Positions 8,831-15,690 of a stretch of 64,000 nucleotides of DNA are shown one piece after another. The notes beneath the pieces are model-generated. The model ran no database searches. It was not told where the DNA came from and saw nothing but the letters and a program-made list of their open reading frames with translations. Positions within the stretch are counted from its first letter, which is position 1, and each line of letters begins with the position of its first letter. Made by a program: the position numbers and the translations under genes. Source of the DNA: JBHENN01 sp046262015 (GTDB lineage: Bacteria; Actinomycetota; CADDZG01; WHSQ01); contig JBHENN010000123.1 of assembly GCA_046262015.1 (NCBI GenBank), positions 1 through 64,000 on the forward strand. The letters are read 5' to 3'.

Positions 8831-8980
8831 AAGATGTCCGCGACCTGCTGGGCGAAGAAGGTCTGCTCCCCGGCTGACAAAGCGGGATGCCAGCGCCACT
8901 GCTAAGGCAAACGTGCCGGGTGGGAGGGTTACCCAGCCGCAGCCAGATAGATCAAAGCGCTGCCGGTCCCGAGCATCCTC

Positions 8981-8986
8981 TAACGT
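8981..8986 (+). promoter_or_regulatory. Candidate leaderless -10 element (TAACGT)
   Basis: TAACGT ends 6 nt before the GTG at 8993. Sequence and spacing are identical to the element before 7128. Confidence 0.4.
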
Positions 8987-8992
8987 GATCCC

Positions 8993-9520
8993 GTGGAGAG
9001 CGTCGTTCCGGTCGTTGTCATCACCGGGACCATCGGGGTCGGCAAGACTACGGTCGCCACCGCGATGTCGGAGATCCTGCACGAGCGAGGGATCCGCCAC
9101 GGCATCCTGGAGGTTGACTGGCTAGGCGAGGTGTACCCGGCACCCTATCCGGACGATCCATACAGCACGAGCTTTGCGATGCAAAACCTGGCGGCGATCT
9201 GGCCCAACTACCTCGAAGTCGGGATCACGAGAGCGATCGTGACGATGACGCTGGAGAACCACCAGGAGCTAGAAGGTCTTAGAACCGCGCTGAGTTCGCC
9301 GAACCTCACCGTGGTGCGCCTCGAGGCATCGACCGACACGCGCGCTGCCAGGATCAAGCATCGCGAGCTTGGGAACCTCCTCAACCTCTTCCTCGAGAAG
9401 ACCGACCCTCTCGCCGCAAAGATGAAGCGTTTCGGGATCGGGGATCTTGTCGTTGACAACGACCACCGCACACCTCAGGAGGTGGCGGAAGAGGTCTTGA
9501 CCTCGATCGGGTGGATCTAG
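8993..9520 (+). CDS. P-loop kinase-like ATPase (AAA_33 type)
   Basis: 175 residues with a perfect Walker A at the N-terminus (VITGTIGVGKTTVA) and a following EVDWLG where small-molecule kinases place their acidic catalytic or Mg residue. An Arg-rich LID-like helix (STDTRAARIKHRELGN) follows. The size and layout fit the gluconate/adenylylsulfate/chloramphenicol kinase-like group. The substrate is unknown. It is a single gene with a candidate leaderless promoter. Confidence 0.78.
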   Translation: MESVVPVVVITGTIGVGKTTVATAMSEILHERGIRHGILEVDWLGEVYPAPYPDDPYSTSFAMQNLAAIWPNYLEVGITRAIVTMTLENHQELEGLRTALSSPNLTVVRLEASTDTRAARIKHRELGNLLNLFLEKTDPLAAKMKRFGIGDLVVDNDHRTPQEVAEEVLTSIGWI

Positions 9521-9639
9521 GGATATCGATCCAGCCGGTGACATCCGGCACCGAGACCCTGCTCCCATGATTGCGATCGTCGCGAGGGTGGGAAAAGATT
9601 GAGAATCTCGATAGTCCTGCTCGTGACGAGGAGGAAACC

Positions 9640-9867
9640 ATGGGACGTGGTGAGACGGGCGCACCACCCCTGCTTGAAGCAGTAACAACTGCAGTGAGCC
9701 TTCCCGATCGGACGCGAGCGGCCCGAGAGATACGGCCCGTTGTGGAGAAGGTGAGCGATCCAGACTCGACGTACGAGATCCGCTATCTCGCAGCATGCGA
9801 ACATCAAGCTGCGCGACGTCGCGCGGCGATACGTCGAGGCCTGGAGCAGCGCACCGCCAAGAGATAA
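9640..9867 (+). CDS. Small basic protein of unknown function
   Basis: 75 residues, no family recognised. The start at 9640 is supported by an ideal GAGGAGGAAACC ribosome site; the longer in-frame ATG at 9571 has none. The C-terminal half is Arg/Ala-rich (QAARRRAAIRRGLEQR), a likely amphipathic helix that could bind nucleic acid or membranes. It lies 18 bp before the PAP2 gene and may be co-transcribed with it. Confidence 0.55.
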   Translation: MGRGETGAPPLLEAVTTAVSLPDRTRAAREIRPVVEKVSDPDSTYEIRYLAACEHQAARRRAAIRRGLEQRTAKR

Positions 9868-9885
9868 GGGAGAGGAGGAGCCCCC

Positions 9886-10470
9886 CTGACGCGTGACCGG
9901 ACTCCTTTCGGCGGCAGAGCCCGCAAACAGAAGAGCCTGAAGAGAGGCGAGTCGGAACTCGCCCGCCAGCTCGGACGAGCTGGGATCGTGACCAGACACC
10001 CGGTGACGTGGATGGGAGTCACCGCGCTCATGGCCCGGCTGGGCGGGCCGACAGGGCGCCGGGCAGCGAGACGGGGAGCGCTCTGTTACCTGGTAGGAGG
10101 GGCGGTAGGCAACCTTCCGAAACCCCTGTTCGGGCGGCCCCAGCCCCGTCACCGGAAAGTCAAGAAACCGCAGATCTTCAGGGGCTCTTTCCCGTCGGGT
10201 CACAACGCTGCCGAGGTGGCGTACGTGTTTGGTGCCTCCCAGGAAGCTCCTGCCGCGCTCATCCTTCTTGCACCTATGGCGCTGATCGGGCACTGGTCCC
10301 TCGTGAGGGACGGCAAACACTTTGTCAGCGACACGCTTGTTGGGGGAACGATGGGACTGGCGGTTGCGGCCGTGGCAGCCAGGGTCTGGCCGCCCCCGCA
10401 GCGCCTGCTGAGCGGTCACCCTCGGAGTAGCGCCGACCTTTCGCTCTCTCGTTCCGAGCCCACGAACTGA
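9886..10470 (+). CDS. PAP2-superfamily phosphatase (probable CTG start)
   Basis: Membrane phosphatase of the PAP2/BacA-like lipid phosphate group. The three PAP2 motifs are visible: KPLFGRPQP, FPSGHNAAE, and SLVRDGKHFVSDTLVGG with catalytic His and Asp. The first GTG in frame is at 9988, but a GGAGGAG site lies 5 nt before an in-frame CTG at 9886, giving 194 residues and a basic N-terminus. I prefer the CTG. Likely substrate is a polyprenyl or phosphatidyl phosphate. A role in recycling lipid carriers is inference only. Confidence 0.82.
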   Translation: MTRDRTPFGGRARKQKSLKRGESELARQLGRAGIVTRHPVTWMGVTALMARLGGPTGRRAARRGALCYLVGGAVGNLPKPLFGRPQPRHRKVKKPQIFRGSFPSGHNAAEVAYVFGASQEAPAALILLAPMALIGHWSLVRDGKHFVSDTLVGGTMGLAVAAVAARVWPPPQRLLSGHPRSSADLSLSRSEPTN

Positions 10471-10494
10471 CCGCGGACGTGCGGGGGGCGAGCG

Positions 10495-10971
10495 CTAGTC
10501 GGCCTTGTGCTCGTTCGGCCTCGACTGCGCACGATCGCGGCGCACGAAGGAGAACGCTCCGTCGGGTTCCAGCACCGCGAACTCGAGCTCGCTGAGGTCA
10601 CCGATCCCCTGCTCGCGCGCCGCGTCGGTGAGGTCTCCGACCTGGAGGCGATGGGTGCGAAGGACCTCCTCCACGGGTTCACCTTGGTGGAACACGACCG
10701 CCGGCACCCCGTACGCGGCCACGTGCACCTTGGTCCACCGGAACCCGAGGTAGGAGATCACAAGCGACCAGAGAGCCATCGTCCCGATCGCCAGGATCGC
10801 CCCCGTGATGGAGTAGTCCTCTTGTGTCACGCCCTGCTGGATCAGGTCTCCCATCACCACGACAACGATCAGCTCGAAGGCCGACATCTCCGCTAGTTCG
10901 CGCCGTCCGGTGGCACGCGTGAGTATGAGGATCAGGAAGTACATGACCGACGCGCGGATCACGATATCCAT
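10495..10971 (-). CDS. DUF421 (YetF/YkjA-like) membrane protein
   Basis: 158 residues with an N-terminal membrane part (MYFLILILTRATGRRE, then FELIVVVVMGDLIQQ) and a cytoplasmic C-terminal domain (VPAVVFHQGEPVEEVLR, DLSELEFAVLEPDGAFSFV). This arrangement is typical of DUF421 proteins, whose function is not settled. Its ATG overlaps the stop of the upstream gene (TGATG), so the two form one transcriptional unit. Confidence 0.88.
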   Translation of the reverse strand: MDIVIRASVMYFLILILTRATGRRELAEMSAFELIVVVVMGDLIQQGVTQEDYSITGAILAIGTMALWSLVISYLGFRWTKVHVAAYGVPAVVFHQGEPVEEVLRTHRLQVGDLTDAAREQGIGDLSELEFAVLEPDGAFSFVRRDRAQSRPNEHKAD

Positions 10972-11489
10972 CAGGGCGCGAGCCTCGTATCAAAGCTCAC
11001 CGCGGTTATGGGCGCACCATCGATCTCTAGCTCGACAGTGCCTGGGGTGCCACGGTGTACCGATGGCTGGACGCGCCAGTCGACATGGACCCGGAACACG
11101 TCGCCTTCGGGAGGGTCGAACTCCCACACCAGCATCCCCCCATCGACAGCTTCTGCGGACGGCGCGGGATAGACCCCGTTGAGGTCGAACAGCGTGAAGT
11201 ACTCGTGACTGATCTTGAGAGTTATCGGTGAGTCGAAGCCGCCCTCGTGCCGGACATAGATATCGAACGGCGAAGCCAGACCGGCCCGCGAGAGCTCCGG
11301 GTAGCGGACGCGCAGCCCATAACCGGCGCTCTCGGAAGAGACATCCGAATGCCTGAGACCGACCAGGCCGAACAGCGCGCCCACGATCACGAATGCGAAT
11401 AGCAACACGACGATCCGGCGCGCCCATGCGGTTCGGTGCCAGAACCTCAGAGGAAGGATGGAGGGGCGGGTCGAGTACGACTTGACCAA
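10971..11489 (-). CDS. Single-pass membrane protein of unknown function, coupled to DUF421
   Basis: 172 residues: a basic cytoplasmic N-terminus, one transmembrane helix at about residues 25-47 (IVVLLFAFVIVGALFGLVGL), then an extracytoplasmic beta-rich domain with a C-terminal strand pattern (GTVELEIDGAPITAVSFD). The TTG start at 11489 has a GGAGGG site 5 nt upstream. No family recognised. The overlap with the DUF421 start suggests the two proteins act together at the membrane. Upstream, 11490-11755 holds nothing I can support. Confidence 0.72.
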   Translation of the reverse strand: MVKSYSTRPSILPLRFWHRTAWARRIVVLLFAFVIVGALFGLVGLRHSDVSSESAGYGLRVRYPELSRAGLASPFDIYVRHEGGFDSPITLKISHEYFTLFDLNGVYPAPSAEAVDGGMLVWEFDPPEGDVFRVHVDWRVQPSVHRGTPGTVELEIDGAPITAVSFDTRLAP

Positions 11490-11755
11490 GTGTTCCCTCC
11501 GTCAGCGCTCCGCCGGCGACCGCGCCACCTCTGCAAGCCATCATCGACGCCGAAGAGTGGAGGAGCGCGGCAATCCGGGGCGCTTCGAGGGAACCTGACG
11601 CGCACCTCTCTTCCAGATCCTTCCATGGGTTCGCCGACAGCACCCCTGACTACATGTCGCAGGGTGGCGCTACGTTCGCGGCGGTTTCCATCAAGGTCCG
11701 CGCCCGGTGCAACCTACGAGCCGGGACTCCGCCAGGTCCTAGATTCCTCTGGAGC

Positions 11756-12013
11756 TCAGACGCTGGTCGCCTCGTCGGCCGGGGCTTCGTCGTCTCCGAT
11801 CGGCCACTTCAGCTGGAATTCGACCTCTTCCTCGTCGTCGCCCCGCTCGTGCTCGATGCTGAACTCGGCGCGCACGGGGACGTTGATACGCTCTCCCGCC
11901 ACCTGGATGCGGAACGGCCCACCCGATTCGAGAGCGTCGGCGAGACGCCGGAGCTTTGCCACTACCTCGGGTATCGAATACATCCGTTCGACATCCCGCG
12001 ATCCCTCAGCCAC
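11756..12013 (-). CDS. Amphi-Trp domain protein
   Basis: 85 residues matching the small amphi-Trp family found in haloarchaea and assorted bacteria: an N-terminal helix (YSIPEVVAKLRRLADALES), a strand pair (PFRIQVAGERINVPV) and a conserved acidic stretch followed by EVEFQLKWP with the family Trp. Function is unknown. The GTG start at 12013 has an AAGGAG site. It is divergent from the membrane gene at 12118. Confidence 0.8.
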   Translation of the reverse strand: MAEGSRDVERMYSIPEVVAKLRRLADALESGGPFRIQVAGERINVPVRAEFSIEHERGDDEEEVEFQLKWPIGDDEAPADEATSV

Positions 12014-12117
12014 CAGGGTTCTCCTTTCCGTGGACCGATGCGACGAGCAACCGACGTTACAACTCGGCTGTTGCCGACCATCACCCCTGCCGTGCGGATC
12101 CGGGGCCCAGGTGCAAG

Positions 12118-13059
12118 ATGGAGCAGATGAGCGATCCTCGCCGCTTCGGCCGGACCCCCATCGCTCTGGCGATGCTCGTCGCGGTCGGCGCCCTCGGCGT
12201 GTTCCTCATAGGGCTCGCCGTGAAGCAGAGGAACGCGGACGCGGGCTTCAGCGCACGCGCCGTGGAGGTCGAGGCACGCGTGCTCTCCGCGACCGAGACC
12301 CGGGTGCGAAGGAACCCTGCCTCCACGAGGGCGCAGGTGTCGTTCTCGACCCCCGATGAGGTAGCCCCCGCTATCGGCGAGGTGATCGACTGCCCCGAGG
12401 CGCGGGTGCCGGTCGATGCAGAGGTCATCCGGGTGCTCTACGACCCCACCAACAGAACCGACATCAGGGTCCCGGGTTGTGTCGACAAGGACTTCAAGCT
12501 GTTCCTTGCCCTGGGGATACTCGTGCTGGCGCTGGATGCCGCGATCTTCGCAGCCATCAGGAAAGCACGCCGTACCACGGATCTCCCTGCGCCGGTGGTC
12601 GAAGTAACGGACCCAGATGCCGAGCCGATCGTCGTCAAGCAGAAGCAGAGCAGCGTGATCGCGATCTACGGATTCCTCGCGGTCGTCTTTGCGATCGCGC
12701 TGGTGCGCGGCCATCTCGGCGCGGAGACGACCACGGGGCGGGTGGTGGGCGACCTCATCTTCGGAGCACTCACGCTCGGATCGATCGCAGCGCTGGTGCG
12801 GTTCCAGAAGCGCCCCGGAAGGATTACGGTGGCCCGGGACGTCATCTCCTATTCGCACCGTGGCGCGACCACACCGATCGAGCTGCACCGTACGGGCGAT
12901 CTCTATATCGGCCGGACCTTTACGGCCTCGGGGATCGCCGCAGCCCACTACCTCAAGGTCGATGGCTCCGACGCGGTCATCTCGTTGGCGGTGTTCGATC
13001 GGAACGAGGTTGAAAGAGCATGCCTCGCGATGGGATGGGGCTTCTCCGAGAGGTCGTGA
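12118..13059 (+). CDS. DUF3592-like membrane protein
   Basis: 313 residues with an N-terminal TM helix (IALAMLVAVGALGVFLIGL), then a soluble beta domain of the DUF3592 type that ends in VIRVLYDPTNRTDIRV. A second TM (LFLALGILVLALDAAIFAAI) follows, then further hydrophobic segments near 180-220 and a PH-like C-terminal region (TVARDVISYSHRG). The start could be ATG 12118 or ATG 12127. Single gene with no known role. Confidence 0.7.
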   Translation: MEQMSDPRRFGRTPIALAMLVAVGALGVFLIGLAVKQRNADAGFSARAVEVEARVLSATETRVRRNPASTRAQVSFSTPDEVAPAIGEVIDCPEARVPVDAEVIRVLYDPTNRTDIRVPGCVDKDFKLFLALGILVLALDAAIFAAIRKARRTTDLPAPVVEVTDPDAEPIVVKQKQSSVIAIYGFLAVVFAIALVRGHLGAETTTGRVVGDLIFGALTLGSIAALVRFQKRPGRITVARDVISYSHRGATTPIELHRTGDLYIGRTFTASGIAAAHYLKVDGSDAVISLAVFDRNEVERACLAMGWGFSERS

Positions 13060-13102
13060 TCGCGGGCCCGAGCCTCGGCCGTGCCCAGGGCCGGGTGAAG
13101 GC

Positions 13103-13567
13103 CTATCTCTCGGGTTCCGGCGCGTCCGCATCGATGGCCCCGGTCACGATCGCCGAATTGATCTGGAACGACATCGGTACCGGTCCGCCGGATAGCAGAC
13201 CGGCGTCGTCCAACCGGCGCAACAACTCCTGATTGGCCTTGTTCTGTTCGTCCCTCGCCCTCGCATCCTCGTCGGGATCGCCGGTGACGGGAAGCATCGT
13301 CTGCAGCGTGGGGAGATGTTCGACATCGCCGGACTCATAGATGCGCGCATACGAGTCGCCCCAGATGCGGTGGAACGAGTAGAACTCCAGATATCGCCCC
13401 CGGTCATCGGCGGCGTAGACGTAGCGGACCAAGCCCGATCCCTCTCTCTGTCGTACGGCCCCCCGAGATGGACCGATGGGCGGGGGTTCGATGGCCAGGC
13501 CCCATCCGGGATGCAGCTCGGCGAGCCTCGCGGCGAGCGCGACCGCGATCGGATCCTTAGCCGGCAT
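13103..13567 (-). CDS. Hypothetical protein, 154 residues
   Basis: No family recognised. The sequence is soluble and acidic, with an aromatic-rich centre (VRYVYAADDRGRYLEFYSFHRIWGD split by charged residues) and a Gln/Asn/Arg helix near 110-125. Codon usage matches neighbouring real genes and no stop interrupts it. Start is ATG 13567 with a weak ribosome site. It converges on the DUF3592-like gene 44 bp away. Confidence 0.55.
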   Translation of the reverse strand: MPAKDPIAVALAARLAELHPGWGLAIEPPPIGPSRGAVRQREGSGLVRYVYAADDRGRYLEFYSFHRIWGDSYARIYESGDVEHLPTLQTMLPVTGDPDEDARARDEQNKANQELLRRLDDAGLLSGGPVPMSFQINSAIVTGAIDADAPEPER

Positions 13568-13735
13568 CGCGAGAACCAGTCGCCCTGGGGGGATGAGGTG
13601 GCTGGTGACTCCACGAGCGGTGCGAGAGTGTCTGCATCCGCAGTTCCTGATATCGCGTTCTTGACGGGTGATGCATGCAAAAGCGATGTCCGGCGCCGCC
13701 AGGCTGACGCGTTGAGAGCTTCTTCTCTCCCCGCA

Positions 13736-13867
13736 TCACAGGTTCCTGTACACATCTCGGCGGTGCGCGACCCGCGTCACAAGCAGGCGGCTCGCTTTGT
13801 CGTCGACCACATAGACCACGCGATGATCGCCAACTCTGATGCGATACAAGTCCATACCAGAATTCAT
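13736..13867 (-). pseudogene. C-terminal remnant of a RelE/ParE-type toxin
   Basis: The minus-strand frame ending at 13736 reads GMDLYRIRVGDHRVVYVVDD and then LLVTRVAHRRDVYR. This is the conserved C-terminal half of RelE-superfamily toxins, including the terminal HRR-YR region. The N-terminal helices are missing and no antitoxin gene flanks it. The first in-frame ATG is at 13867, giving 43 residues. Nothing else is seen in 13568-13954. Confidence 0.6.
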
Positions 13868-13954
13868 ACCCTTTTTCGTACCGAAACCATGCCCATCTGG
13901 GGCCGGCGTCAGGGTGGGTGTCGGTCCCAGGAGGACTGAGGTGGTCGCGGGCCT

Positions 13955-15385
13955 CTAGAACGTCCTGCGCTCGAGAGTGAAGTCACCGTTGAGGTTCTGG
14001 AGCCGCACGTAGTCGACCGCTACCAGGTCGTCGTCGTCGAAGTAGAGAAGCTGTGCGTCGTAGGTCTTGTCCGTCTCGAGCGTCAGGGACTTCAGCCCGG
14101 TGGCGCCGGTCGATCCGACCGTAAGGATCCTCGACCCGTCGATCTCCTCGATGCTGCCCTCATGGGTGTGCCCGGCGACAACGACGCCGACCTCTCCGAA
14201 CGCGTCGCGGCTGAGGATGCTGTCGTGCACCGCAAGGACGTCCGCCGTGGTGCCTTGGAGACCCTCCGCGACTCGAGGGGCCTCGGCGGCGCGGTCCTCG
14301 CGCTTCGCGTCCTCTGGGATGGGTGCGGTGGAGTAGGTCGGGTCGGCCCATCCGAATATGTCCACCGAATCGACCGCTGTGCTCGATCCATCGAGCAGCT
14401 CGACGTTGTCCAGAGCCGCCAGCCGGCGGAGTGTGCCGGGAGCGTCGTGGTTGCCGCTCACGAAGAGATACGGAACCCTCAGTCGCTCGATCTCACGGGT
14501 CATCAGCTCGTCGATCGGTCCGCTCAGCGACGATAGCCCGCCGGTATCGAGAACCGACGACGATATGTCTCCCGTGTCGACCACTGCGTCGGCGTCGAAC
14601 TCCGCAACGAGCTGACTGATGAAGTCGAACGCGAGGGGGTTGGCGTGGATGTCACTGACGTGAAGGATCACGGTGTCCAGCTGTCGCGGGTCCCGCGCGG
14701 GGGCGCCAAGCACGACCATCAGGTCTGACATCCGCCGTGCCGCGATCTCGTAGCGCGAACGTGCTTCGTCGAGGAGCTGGACCCGTTCGCCGACGGCATC
14801 GATGACCGCACGCGCCCGGCTGATGGGACCGTTGAACGTGGGATCGTCGAACGCTTCGAGCCGGTAATCGACTGCCGTTCCCGCTAGAACCAGCAAGGCC
14901 CCCATACCTCCGACGGCTGCACCCGCCAGCGCTCTCCTCCACCGTCGCTGGAACAACACCAGCGTCGTGATGACGCCCAGAGCGGCCGCTCCCGACAACG
15001 TCCGTACCGCGATGCGCCGCGCAAGGATCCCGAGGTCCTGCTCGATCGCCTCGCGGAGCTCGGCTCGCCCCGTCGTCGACGTGGCGAGGTCGGCGAGCCG
15101 CTCGACATCGACCTCGTCGATATCGACCTGCAACCGCAGTGGGATCGAATGGGTTCCTGCCGAAACCGTCCCGATCGCGGGGACGCGCACCACCGTTTCC
15201 GCGTGCCCCAGCTCGGCCCGAGCCGACACCGCGGTCGGACCGACACCCATCACGACCGGAGGCACAAACATGAGACCGCCCACGGCCGCCGCGACCACGA
15301 GCACCCATCCAAGCCCTCGTAACAGGAGAGATGGTCGTTTGAGTCGCCCCGATGCCGCGACGGGCTGGGCGGGCTCCGGCAACAT
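13955..15385 (-). CDS. Membrane-anchored metallophosphoesterase
   Basis: 476 residues from ATG 15385. A longer frame to 15547 exists, but its first 54 residues look non-native. TM helices lie near residues 22-42 and about 140-190. The C-terminal half is a calcineurin-like phosphoesterase with all metal-binding motifs: HVSDIHANP, VVDTGDIS, VSGNHDAPG, AVHD and VAGHTHEGS. The catalytic domain should sit outside the membrane segments. Substrate unknown. Single gene, divergent from ppc. Confidence 0.85.
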   Translation of the reverse strand: MLPEPAQPVAASGRLKRPSLLLRGLGWVLVVAAAVGGLMFVPPVVMGVGPTAVSARAELGHAETVVRVPAIGTVSAGTHSIPLRLQVDIDEVDVERLADLATSTTGRAELREAIEQDLGILARRIAVRTLSGAAALGVITTLVLFQRRWRRALAGAAVGGMGALLVLAGTAVDYRLEAFDDPTFNGPISRARAVIDAVGERVQLLDEARSRYEIAARRMSDLMVVLGAPARDPRQLDTVILHVSDIHANPLAFDFISQLVAEFDADAVVDTGDISSSVLDTGGLSSLSGPIDELMTREIERLRVPYLFVSGNHDAPGTLRRLAALDNVELLDGSSTAVDSVDIFGWADPTYSTAPIPEDAKREDRAAEAPRVAEGLQGTTADVLAVHDSILSRDAFGEVGVVVAGHTHEGSIEEIDGSRILTVGSTGATGLKSLTLETDKTYDAQLLYFDDDDLVAVDYVRLQNLNGDFTLERRTF

Positions 15386-15690
15386 CGTCGTAGCCTGCCA
15401 GCTCGGACTTGGATAGGAGTAACCACGGGCGGAGGGCAGCAGAACGGAACCTCGTCCCGATCCCCTGCCGTTGCGGACCCGGGGACCGGGAGCGAGACGT
15501 GAGCGACGGCCTCTTGGTCCATACTTGTCCGTCACGACGGCCGACACCGGCAGCGTTGCCCCCGTCAGCTCATCATCGCTCTGACCGCCGATGATCGGGG
15601 GCAGCCATCTCGAACCGCATACCTATAGAGGGCCTGCGAGACGACGTCCGCGCCCTGGGCGAGGTCCTGGGCACCGTCCTGCATGAGCAG

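Noticed and set aside
8831..9100. Full 151-codon minus-strand frame as a real gene
   Set aside because: Only the 3' part resembles EamA. The 5' part is antisense to the P-loop kinase and has no membrane-helix pattern.
11956..13131. 389-codon minus-strand frame opposite the DUF3592-like gene
   Set aside because: Arg/Asp/Gly-rich shadow sequence without domain features.
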